Origin: Phocaeicola_A sp045647865
GTDB taxonomy: Bacteria; Bacteroidota; Bacteroidia; Bacteroidales; Bacteroidaceae
NCBI GenBank assembly: GCA_045647865.1
Contig: JAZRMW010000023.1
Span: 88,342 to 152,341 of the forward strand
DNA length: 64,000 nucleotides
Reading direction: 5' to 3'
The notes beneath the pieces were generated by a model. That model saw nothing but the letters and a program-made list of their open reading frames with translations, did no database searches and had not been told where the DNA came from. Shown here piece by piece: positions 44,201 through 51,056 of this stretch (its first letter is position 1; every line of letters starts with the position of its first letter). Made by a program: the position numbers and the translations under genes.

Positions 44201-46321
44201 TATTACGGAACTGAACTTCCTCCTGTTGTTGCTGACGGTACTTACTACATGAAGAACGTTGCTTCTGGCAAGTTCTTGAACGGTGGTAACTCTTGGGGTA
44301 CTCAGGCTTCGTTGGCTGACAACGGATTCGATGCTACTCTGACTTACAGCAATGGTACATATACTATCGATACGAACGTTCCTAACGGTGCTTCTCGTCA
44401 TTTCCTCGGCTCTAACGGTTATGTGGATTCTGACGTTGCTAACTGGAAGATTGTTCCTGCAGGTGAAAATTATGCTATCACATTGGACGGTGTGAACTAC
44501 ATCGGTTATGACGGTGCTACTTCTGTAATGGCTTTGAACTTGACTGACGCTGCTAACACTGCTGCCCAGTGGCAGTTCATTACCAAGGATGAGTTGGTTG
44601 CTGCTTTGGATGGTGCTACTGAAGCTAATCCTGGTAACGCTACCTTCTTCATCGTAGGTCAGAACTTCAACCGTGGCGATGCTAACCGCAACGCTGCATG
44701 GCAGGGAAGTCCTGATGTCGGTGGTATCAATGAGAACTTCGCAGGTGAGAAGTTTAACACTAACTTCGATGTTTATCAGGAATTGACAGGTCTGCCCGCT
44801 GGTTACTACGAACTTTCAGCTCAGGCATACTATCGTGCAGGTGGTAATGACGTGTTGGTTGCCAACAAGGATTCTAAGAATGCTGTCCTCTATGCTGGTA
44901 TCAATTCTGTTCCTGTAATGGGTATCTTGGACGAGGTTGGTCAGGAAGGTATGCCTAACGATGTGAATATCGAGGGTTATGGTCAAGTTCCTAATGGTAT
45001 GGGTACTGCTGCTCAGGCATTCACTGCAGGCTTGTACGCAGATAACAAGGTTGTAGCTCTCGTAACAGACGGAACTCTCCGCGTAGGTATCAAGAAGGAT
45101 GTGACTATTGCTAACGACTGGACAATGTTCGACAACTTCCAGTTGGCATACCTCGGTACAGCTGTTCCTTCTGTATTTGCTGATGCTGTTGACTCTTTGA
45201 ACACTGTTATTGCTGATGCCAATGCATGGAAGGCTACTTTGGATGCTACTAATGAGATTGAAGCTCAGGTAATCGCTCAGATTGAGCAGGGTATGATGCC
45301 TGCTGCTCAGGCTGTGGCTGCTCAGCCCGCTTCTATCGCTCAGATTGAAGAAATGATTGCTTCTGTAAATATGTTCTTGTTGCAGACTCAGTCTTCTGTT
45401 GCTCAGTACAAGGCTATGGAGGCTATGCAGTTGTTGGCTGAATATGAAAATCCGAAGGATAACGTAGGATTTGAAGAAGCTTATAATGAGGTGTTTATGA
45501 TTGCCAACGGTTTGGCTACAGGTACTTACACTTGGGCTGACGTTGAAGTTGCAATTGCTAAGATGAACGCTGCTAAGGAATTGTTCGTTCTTCAGAATGT
45601 ACCTGTTCCTGCTGTAGAAATCGTGAACGTTCTTGGCAAGCACCGTTTGGTTGCTTTGACTTGCGACCACGTTGTTCCTGTAGAAATTTTCTACAGCTAC
45701 GATAAGGATATGGCTAAGACTGCAATCTATACAGCTCCGTTCTATGTATCTGAGACTACTACTGTGTATGCTTACGCTCAGTTCATTGATGAAGACCGTG
45801 TAAGATATGCTTCAGACGTTGTTGCTATCGAAATCGAAGCTGGTGAGGAGGTTGCCCTTAATGCTCCTGTTGTAGAGAAGACAGAGGCTGGTAACATTAA
45901 GATTACTACTGACCAGACTCAGATTGCCGGTACTCCTAACGATACAATCGAATACTTGTTCTATCCTCAGGTAGAAGAGGGTGTATATGCAATCAATCCT
46001 TCTGCAAGTGGTTATTACACTGAAGAGTTGACAGCTGAGATGTTGGGTGGCTCTGCAATCGGTAAGATTGTTGCCAAGGCTATTGCCTTCGGTTACACTA
46101 CCAGCGAGACAGTTCAGTACTTGGTAGGTGAAACTGAGGTAACTCTGATTGAAGCTACTGACAATCCGTTCGGAATCGAAGGTGTTGAGGCTGGTCAGAC
46201 TCAGTGGCCTGCTGATATCTACGACATCAACGGTCGCATGATAAAGAAAGCAGCCACTTCTCTCGAAGGTCTTGAGAAGGGTCTCTACTTCATCAAGGGT
46301 CAGAAGGTTCTTGTAAAGTGA
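41291..46321 (+). CDS. 1676-residue T9SS cargo protein with duplicated modules
   Basis: The signal peptide MRIFNKMKKAMLVMMASLFCANVAFA is followed by two beta-rich domains (about 27-190 and 205-350). A helical FIVAR-like region comes next (about 360-655, DAAKKKANDYAATLDASEE and similar). Two tandem modules of 322 residues begin near 659 and 981 (YWLKNVASGKF, YYMKNVASGKF), each a lectin-like part plus a beta-sandwich (EKxNTNFDVYQ, IANDWTMFDNF). A second helical region, two Ig-like domains and the T9SS type A sorting end DIYDINGRMIKKAATSLEGL...FIKGQKVLVK complete it. The modules are also close at DNA level, 966 bp apart. Codon bias is strong, suggesting abundant expression. It is probably a surface glycan-binding or adhesive protein; no enzyme motif is seen. 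Confidence 0.8.
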   Translation: MRIFNKMKKAMLVMMASLFCANVAFAEVKTGSYAVVADDIASGAQITSVEGITMTFGTSETWTSGSGKVTVDGAAFNVYASTSENCSPSNGAIPTAGPYVVFTPQFNGTVTGIVSNAGNNKNGYIVKDEDNNLVNGTVLIDGAEVAWESGTPYNSAAKYNGGVTFEVEGGATYYFYMAGSKMRFNGFIYTYEEVEIPEVPAEPVVEKVYDFAALQAANANKTTMTYSDETINIGGTDSNLGTGEYEGLAMQAPDKWFLYTTGGLYQGNGGGRKIGVLNLKAKQEVIVVASEVDNKSNVAECLVLADETNATQISVENADGKNTFTYKMKTDGNLALTMSRYFTLYSITIVTPPAPVFNLTVYNEAVAAAEAFKAILAADTYFEKEIIEELIVAIDEAIVYAKEGVDAAASQEDVTIATDMLNETVGMYKSTYDGQVIGMKIEEARMAGQEALAKYPEESRSDNAGLVEALMNLPMRTMGYTVEQLQAALDAVLVAIPAFEKENNQLILDAAKKKANDYAATLDASEETGTMAQIQAYNGLIYYTSDEFFAESGITADSYDMVMSYSQQIDMMIAQYDPAIQKEKNMMAATKAAAEAQEVMASYEGATDNAGLAAAITKVNDILSELNMWDTMYTIEDLNAAVDALAAARVAFEKENSLGTGTYWLKNVASGKFITAGESWGTCAVFGEHGLDFEFALQDDGTYIIDSKLSNGGESHYFGAEGWMDAAATKWTIARMPGGAYTITANGSNFLGYDEANVWNTQTKVSVNMTDNTAEAAQWIIMSKDKMIASLEGASVANPADATFFISCANFGRNDTRFTTAWQGAPARGGNNDNMAGEKWNTNFDVYQDLAGLPNGYYKLSAQGYYRAGNGGATGMERNAYLYAGANKTPLVNINTEAGNSVFEGGNVSTVAGMGIVPNNMNTATTGFTAGLYADNSVIAQVTDGTLRIGVKKDVLIANDWTMFDNFELTYYGTELPPVVADGTYYMKNVASGKFLNGGNSWGTQASLADNGFDATLTYSNGTYTIDTNVPNGASRHFLGSNGYVDSDVANWKIVPAGENYAITLDGVNYIGYDGATSVMALNLTDAANTAAQWQFITKDELVAALDGATEANPGNATFFIVGQNFNRGDANRNAAWQGSPDVGGINENFAGEKFNTNFDVYQELTGLPAGYYELSAQAYYRAGGNDVLVANKDSKNAVLYAGINSVPVMGILDEVGQEGMPNDVNIEGYGQVPNGMGTAAQAFTAGLYADNKVVALVTDGTLRVGIKKDVTIANDWTMFDNFQLAYLGTAVPSVFADAVDSLNTVIADANAWKATLDATNEIEAQVIAQIEQGMMPAAQAVAAQPASIAQIEEMIASVNMFLLQTQSSVAQYKAMEAMQLLAEYENPKDNVGFEEAYNEVFMIANGLATGTYTWADVEVAIAKMNAAKELFVLQNVPVPAVEIVNVLGKHRLVALTCDHVVPVEIFYSYDKDMAKTAIYTAPFYVSETTTVYAYAQFIDEDRVRYASDVVAIEIEAGEEVALNAPVVEKTEAGNIKITTDQTQIAGTPNDTIEYLFYPQVEEGVYAINPSASGYYTEELTAEMLGGSAIGKIVAKAIAFGYTTSETVQYLVGETEVTLIEATDNPFGIEGVEAGQTQWPADIYDINGRMIKKAATSLEGLEKGLYFIKGQKVLVK

Positions 46322-46351
46322 TCTCCAGTCATTGACTGATATAAAACTCCA

Positions 46352-46387
46352 AAGTGGGCCATCCGAATGTGGGTGGCCCACTTTTTT
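46352..46387 (+). terminator. Intrinsic terminator after the large cargo gene
   Basis: AAGTGGGCC (46352-46360) pairs with GGCCCACTT (46375-46383), followed by a T run. Confidence 0.9.
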
Positions 46388-46418
46388 GCATTTCAATGTT
46401 AAATATCTGTCATAAGCC

Positions 46419-46449
46419 TTGACTAATTGTGGAGAAAACGTTATCTTCG
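46419..46449 (+). promoter_or_regulatory. Promoter of metF
   Basis: TTG (46419-46421), 20 nt, then TATCTTCG (46442-46449), one base from consensus in each box. I see no SAM riboswitch in the 65-nt leader. Confidence 0.55.
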
Positions 46450-46514
46450 CGGTCGTAAATTGCCGATAGTGGCGGATGACGCTTGTTGTATAGGGCTTAA
46501 AGGATAGAATACCG

Positions 46515-47471
46515 ATGAAAGTAATAGACCTGATAAAGAATAACGGGGGGCGTACGGCCTTCTCTTTCGAGGTGCTTCCACCCTTGAAAGGGACAGGTAC
46601 AGAGGCTCTTTTCCGTACCATTGACACGTTGCGTGAGTTCGACCCGAAATACGTGAATATCACTACCCACCGCGGGGAGTATGTCTATAAGGATATGGGG
46701 GAAGGACTTTATCGCCGTGAGTTGGTACGCCGTCGTCCGGGTACAGTAGCTGTAGCAGCCTCCATACAACATAAATATGGGTTGACGGTAGTGCCCCACA
46801 TCGTATGTAGTGGTTCCACAAGTGCTGACATAGAGTATGCCTTGCTTGATCTTCAGTTCTTGGGCATTACCGACCTGTTGCTTCTGCGTGGCGACAAGGC
46901 CAAGCATGAATCCTCTTTTACGGCTGTGCCGGGAGGATACTTGCATACAACGGAATTGATTGAGCAGGTGAATCGCTACAACAAAGGTTTTTTTATGGAT
47001 GGTTCCCCCATTAAGGCACCGGGCAGTCCTTTTTCATATGGAGTGGCTTGTTATCCCGAGAAGCATGAGGAAGCACCCAATTTGCAGAGCGACCTGGAGT
47101 GGCTTAAACGCAAGGTTGAGATGGGGGCAGAGTATGCCGTAACCCAGTTGTTCTATGATAACGAACGTTATTTCCGGTTTGTGGAGATGGCCCGCGAGGC
47201 TGGCATAACCATTCCTATTATTCCCGGTATCAAACCATTTGCGAAGGTCTCACAGCTGACTATTATTCCTAAGACTTTCAAAGTGGATTTGCCTCAGCCC
47301 TTGGCTATCGAGGCCGCCAAATGCAAAAGTGATGCTGAAGCTCAGGCATTGGGTGTAGAATGGTGTGTGGCTCAGTGTAAGGAACTGATGGCACACGGTG
47401 TGCCAAGTCTCCATTTTTATACCGTTTCGGCAGTGGAGAGTATCCGTCAAGTGGCGAAGAAAATATATTGA
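46515..47471 (+). CDS. metF: Methylenetetrahydrofolate reductase
   Basis: 318 residues forming the FAD-binding barrel of MetF: AFSFEVLPPLKGTGTEALF (usual position of the catalytic Glu), DPKYVNITTHRG, VVPHIVCSGST, LLLLRGDK, YAVTQLFYDNERYFRFVEMA and IPIIPGIKPF. It reduces 5,10-methylene-THF to 5-methyl-THF for methionine synthesis. Length is that of the short bacterial enzyme without the regulatory domain. It is followed by a CTATAG array and by holB, with no functional link to either. Confidence 0.95.
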   Translation: MKVIDLIKNNGGRTAFSFEVLPPLKGTGTEALFRTIDTLREFDPKYVNITTHRGEYVYKDMGEGLYRRELVRRRPGTVAVAASIQHKYGLTVVPHIVCSGSTSADIEYALLDLQFLGITDLLLLRGDKAKHESSFTAVPGGYLHTTELIEQVNRYNKGFFMDGSPIKAPGSPFSYGVACYPEKHEEAPNLQSDLEWLKRKVEMGAEYAVTQLFYDNERYFRFVEMAREAGITIPIIPGIKPFAKVSQLTIIPKTFKVDLPQPLAIEAAKCKSDAEAQALGVEWCVAQCKELMAHGVPSLHFYTVSAVESIRQVAKKIY

Positions 47472-47485
47472 AAGATTGGTGTCGT

Positions 47486-47530
47486 TTTTATAGAGACTAT
47501 AGTTCTTATAGGAGATATCGTTTCTATAGT
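47486..47530. repeat. Short 9-bp array, CTATAG type
   Basis: Five exact 9-bp steps: TTTTATAGA, GACTATAGT, TCTTATAGG, AGATATCGT, TTCTATAGT, between metF and holB. Confidence 0.75.
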
Positions 47531-47565
47531 GACAGAGGAAAGAGAATAGAATAAAAAAATAGACC

Positions 47566-48681
47566 ATGTACTTCAAAGACATCATAGGACAGGAGGAGGC
47601 AAAACAACGCTTGCTGCAAGAGGTGGCAGAAGGTCGCGTAGCCCATGCGCGTTTGTTGTGTGGCCCTGAAGGAAGTGGGAAACTGCCTTTGGCTGTAGCG
47701 TATGCTCGTTATCTGTGTTGCACGAACCGTCAGGGAACGGATGCTTGTGGCACTTGTCCGTCGTGTGTGAAGTTCAACAAATTGGTACATCCTGATGTCC
47801 ATTTTGTCTTCCCGGTCAAGTCTTCGTCCAATGTCAGCGATGATTTTATCCGCGAGTGGCGTGGGTTGCTCCTGCAAACACCTTACTTTGCTTTCCCTCA
47901 ATGGATGGAAGCTATGGGAGTGGAGAATCAGCAGCCACTTATCGGTGTGAAGGAGAGTGATGAGATTACCCGTAAACTGACGTTGAAGTCCAGTGCGGGC
48001 GGGTATAAGGTGATGATTATCTGGTTACCAGAGAAAATGAATGTACAGAGTGCCAACAAATTGCTGAAAATGTTGGAGGAGCCTCCCAAGCAGACAGTAT
48101 TTCTGTTGGTAAGTGAACAACCCGAGACTTTGTTGGCTACGATACAGAGCCGTACACAACGGATGGAACTTCGCAAACTGCCGGAAGAGGTGATTGCTCA
48201 GGCATTGCAGCAGAAGTATGGCCTCCAGCTTGTGGATGCAACCAGTATTGCTCATTTGGCCGAAGGCAGTATGTTGAAGGCGATGGAAGCCATTCACATC
48301 AGCGAGGACAAGCGGATGTTCTTTGACCTTTTTGTCAGTCTGATGCGTTTGTCGTACCAACGTAAACTGCGTGAGATGAAACAGTGGAGCGAACAGGTTG
48401 CGGCCTTTGGACGTGAGCGGCAGAAAAATCTATTGGTCTATTGTCAGCGTTTGCTCAGGGAAAATTTCATGTATAACTTCCATCGTCCGGAATTGGTCTA
48501 TATGACCCCTGACGAGCAAGCTTTCTCCACCCGTTTTGCTCCGTTCATTAATGAGCGGAACGTGATAGGAATCATGGATGAACTGGCTTTGGCCCAACAG
48601 CATATAGAGCAGAATGTGAATGCTAAGATGGTGTTCTTCGATTTTGCACTGAAGATGATTATGTTATTGAAAAGTAATTAA
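47566..48681 (+). CDS. holB: DNA polymerase III subunit delta prime
   Basis: 371 residues. The clamp-loader fold is recognised from FKDIIGQEEAKQRLL, a P-loop-like GPEGSGKLPLA (Leu where an active ATPase has Thr or Ser), a zinc module CC...CGTCPSC, IIWLPEKMNVQSANKLLKMLEEPP, and SRTQRMELRKL. Loss of the P-loop Thr/Ser agrees with delta prime being a stator and not an ATPase. DnaX is encoded about 29 kb upstream. It follows a CTATAG array and is followed by a GGAGTT hairpin. Confidence 0.9.
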   Translation: MYFKDIIGQEEAKQRLLQEVAEGRVAHARLLCGPEGSGKLPLAVAYARYLCCTNRQGTDACGTCPSCVKFNKLVHPDVHFVFPVKSSSNVSDDFIREWRGLLLQTPYFAFPQWMEAMGVENQQPLIGVKESDEITRKLTLKSSAGGYKVMIIWLPEKMNVQSANKLLKMLEEPPKQTVFLLVSEQPETLLATIQSRTQRMELRKLPEEVIAQALQQKYGLQLVDATSIAHLAEGSMLKAMEAIHISEDKRMFFDLFVSLMRLSYQRKLREMKQWSEQVAAFGRERQKNLLVYCQRLLRENFMYNFHRPELVYMTPDEQAFSTRFAPFINERNVIGIMDELALAQQHIEQNVNAKMVFFDFALKMIMLLKSN

Positions 48682-48698
48682 ATGAAAATCTATAATAT

Positions 48699-48820
48699 GG
48701 AGTTCTAGAGTTCAGAAGTTCAGAAGTTCAGACAATAGCTTTGTTCTTGTTTTTCTGTAAGGATTATTATGCAAGCAATACTATTTTCTGAACTCCTGAA
48801 CTCCTGACTTCTGAACTCCC
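48699..48820 (+). repeat. Two-armed hairpin array, GGAGTT type
   Basis: Left arm GGAGTTCTA, GAGTTCAG, AAGTTCAG, AAGTTCAG (8-9 bp units, from 48699) faces the right arm CTGAACTC, CTGAACTC, CTGACTTCT, GAACTCC (48788-48820). It fills the gap between holB and ricT. Confidence 0.82.
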
Positions 48821-48835
48821 CCAAAAGAATAAATT

Positions 48836-50185
48836 ATGTCAGATGAAATAAAACTTAAATGGGGAAGCGAAAACCTGTGTTGCCGTGGATGCGGCCGTCA
48901 GGACAAGCAGCTGAATACCTATGATTACCTGGCCGATATTCCCGGGAACGATGAGGAGAGTGACTTGGTGGAGGTGCAGTTCAAGAATACCCGTAAAGGA
49001 TATTACCGCAACAGCAACGGTATTCCGTTGGAAAAGGGAGACATCGTGGCTGTAGAGGCTACACCCGGTCATGATATCGGAGTGGTTACTTTGAAAGGAC
49101 GTTTGGTGCCCTTGCAGATGCGTAAAGCTAATCTGCGTCCTGATGCGGAGATTAAACGAATCTACCGTAAAGCCAAACCTGTAGATATGGAGAAGTACGA
49201 AGAGGCCAAGAAACGTGAACATGAAACCATGATACGTTCTCGTCAGATTGCCAATGAGTTGCAGTTGAACATGAAGATTGGCGATGTAGAGTTTCAGGGA
49301 GACGGGAATAAGGCTATTTTCTATTATATAGCTGATGAACGTGTAGATTTCCGTCAACTGATCAAAGTTTTGGCCGATGCTTTTCATGTACGTATCGAGA
49401 TGCGTCAGATTGGTGCCCGTCAGGAGGCTGGACGCATTGGCGGTATCGGACCTTGTGGACGTGAACTTTGCTGTGCTACTTGGATGACCAGTTTCGTGTC
49501 GGTAGCGACGAGTGCGGCCCGTTTTCAAGATATTTCCTTAAATCCACAGAAGTTGGCCGGACAGTGCGCCAAGTTGAAATGTTGTCTTAATTACGAGGTT
49601 GATACTTATGTGGAAGCTCTGAAGCGTTTCCCTTCCAAGGAGATTGTATTGGAGACCAAGGATGGTGAATATTTCTTCTTCAAGAGCGATATCCTGAAGG
49701 GGGTTATCACATATTCTACAGATAAGCATGTGGCGGCCAATCTGGTGGATTTGACAACACGTCGTGCGTTTGAAATTATCAATATGAATCGTAGGGGTGA
49801 GAAACCTGAATCTTTGATTGAAGAGGGACAGGTAGAAGAAAAACGTCCTGTAGATTTGTTGGAACAGGAGAATATTGCCCGTTTTGACCGTGCCAAGAAG
49901 AAAAAGAAGAAGAGTGGAAAAGGTGGCGGTGGGCAGCAACAGGCTAAAGGTAATGGTAAACCGGAGGTCAAGCAACAGCAACCTAAACCCGAAGATGGCC
50001 AACACCCCAAACAACAGCAACCACAGGAGAACGGGCAGCCGAACAATACGGTATCCGTAGAAGGGAATGTGCCCAAGCAAGGTGGTGGCGGTAATGGAAA
50101 GAACAAAAAACGCAAGTCAGGAAATCCAAACAATCCCAATCGCCCTCAAAATAATAAGGAAGGTAGTGAAAAAAAAGGTGATTGA
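48836..50185 (+). CDS. ricT: PSP1-domain protein RicT
   Basis: 449 residues. The PSP1 core carries conserved Cys pairs: CCRGCGRQ near the N-terminus, GGIGPCGRELCC near 200 and GQCAKLKCCLNYE near 240, the pattern of RicT subunits said to bind an iron-sulfur cluster. In Bacillus, RicT joins RicA and RicF to guide RNase Y; no partner is seen here. Residues from about 345 are low complexity (RAKKKKKKSGKGGGGQQQ, then Pro/Gln/Asn/Lys), a disordered basic tail that may bind RNA. gldH follows after 99 nt. Confidence 0.9.
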   Translation: MSDEIKLKWGSENLCCRGCGRQDKQLNTYDYLADIPGNDEESDLVEVQFKNTRKGYYRNSNGIPLEKGDIVAVEATPGHDIGVVTLKGRLVPLQMRKANLRPDAEIKRIYRKAKPVDMEKYEEAKKREHETMIRSRQIANELQLNMKIGDVEFQGDGNKAIFYYIADERVDFRQLIKVLADAFHVRIEMRQIGARQEAGRIGGIGPCGRELCCATWMTSFVSVATSAARFQDISLNPQKLAGQCAKLKCCLNYEVDTYVEALKRFPSKEIVLETKDGEYFFFKSDILKGVITYSTDKHVAANLVDLTTRRAFEIINMNRRGEKPESLIEEGQVEEKRPVDLLEQENIARFDRAKKKKKKSGKGGGGQQQAKGNGKPEVKQQQPKPEDGQHPKQQQPQENGQPNNTVSVEGNVPKQGGGGNGKNKKRKSGNPNNPNRPQNNKEGSEKKGD

Positions 50186-50284
50186 GTGTAGGCATGAATA
50201 TGGAAACAGATCTTCGTGTGTTGTATGGTTTGAGACTTTGACATTGAAACCGTTTCCTGTGCTCTGAAATATAGATATGGGCAA

Positions 50285-50773
50285 ATGATGGACTTTCATA
50301 AGCATATTAAGGAGATCGGCATAGCTTGTTTGGGACTTGCTATGGCGGTCTCTTGTGGTGATTGGGGAGAGAGAATGTATCACCACTCGAAATCGGTTCC
50401 TATTGAATGGACACAGAACGATACGGTCTCCTTTGCTCTCCCTGTTTTGCCGGAGGGGAAGGATTTCAATGTCTGTGTAGATGTTTATTATACGGACAAG
50501 TATCATTTCCAAAATCTTTGGTTGTTGGTGCGACACAATATCGAGGATTCTTTGCGTTGGCAAACCGATACTCTCTGCTGTACCTTATATAATAATGACG
50601 GACTCCCTTTGGGAAAAGGATTCGCCGGGCTTTATCAAATAGAAGTTCCTTTGAAGACTTTGCAAGCAGATGGCAGTTGTGTGGCTGGTATGCAGATTAT
50701 GCACTGCATGACTGATGATTCGTTGAAAGGAGTCATGGATGTGGGCATAAAAGTTTCTTCCATTTCAGAATAA
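50285..50773 (+). CDS. gldH: Gliding-motility lipoprotein GldH
   Basis: 162 residues. The signal IGIACLGLAMAVSC gives a lipidated Cys24. The body carries MYHHSKSVPIEWTQNDTVSF, NVCVDVYYTDKYHFQNLWLLVRH and GLPLGKGFAGLYQIEVPLKT, the GldH family pattern. GldH is needed for gliding in Flavobacterium; its role in non-gliding Bacteroidales is unknown, but it often occurs in T9SS-bearing genomes. It stands alone after ricT, far from gldKLMN, and ends before a strong hairpin. Confidence 0.88.
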   Translation: MMDFHKHIKEIGIACLGLAMAVSCGDWGERMYHHSKSVPIEWTQNDTVSFALPVLPEGKDFNVCVDVYYTDKYHFQNLWLLVRHNIEDSLRWQTDTLCCTLYNNDGLPLGKGFAGLYQIEVPLKTLQADGSCVAGMQIMHCMTDDSLKGVMDVGIKVSSISE

Positions 50774-50820
50774 CCGATTTCCTAAAGTAACGTGAGTTCG
50801 ATATAAGTAGGAATACAATG

Positions 50821-50854
50821 AAAAAAGGAGGCTTTTCACAAGGCCTCCTTTTTC
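50821..50854. terminator. Bidirectional terminator after gldH
   Basis: AAAAAGGAGGC and GCCTCCTTTTT face each other around a short loop. The T-rich side works for gldH on the plus strand and for the candidate small RNA on the minus strand. Confidence 0.85.
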
Positions 50855-50907
50855 TTATTACTAGGTATTAGTTCTTTTGTTAAGGTAAAAAGATTGTTTT
50901 AGGATAA
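50821..50907 (-). ncRNA. Candidate small RNA of about 85 nt
   Basis: A consensus promoter (50943-50913) fires on the minus strand into a gene-free gap, and a strong hairpin with T run ends at 50821. The RNA between them, about 85 nt, has an A/U-rich unpaired 5' part (AAAACAATC, ACCTTAACAAAAG) and the terminator stem. It contains no start codon. Beyond it lies only the antisense strand of gldH. A small regulatory RNA is the simplest reading; the target is unknown. Confidence 0.55.
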
Positions 50908-50912
50908 CGCTG

Positions 50913-50943
50913 CAAAGGTAGGCAGATAAACTCGTTTGACAAA
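50913..50943 (-). promoter_or_regulatory. Promoter of the candidate small RNA
   Basis: Read on the minus strand, TTTG (50943-50940), 19 nt, then TACCTTTG (50920-50913); both exact matches to consensus. No coding sequence begins downstream of it on that strand. The rest of 50855-51056 is AT-rich, with nothing else seen. Confidence 0.75.
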
Positions 50944-51056
50944 ACTTTTTTATATGTTCTATAACATAAAATGTAGTTTATTGGTCAAATTAATGACTTT
51001 TTAATATGAAATATGTCTTTGAATAGGGATAGGGTTGGGATAATGTTTACTATTTG

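Noticed and set aside
42980..44401. 473-codon open frame on the minus strand opposite the large cargo gene
   Set aside because: Ser/Val/Thr-rich translation of a repetitive, highly biased gene; no promoter or ribosome site.
46450..46514. SAM riboswitch before metF
   Set aside because: The leader is only about 65 nt and shows no multi-stem fold or terminator.
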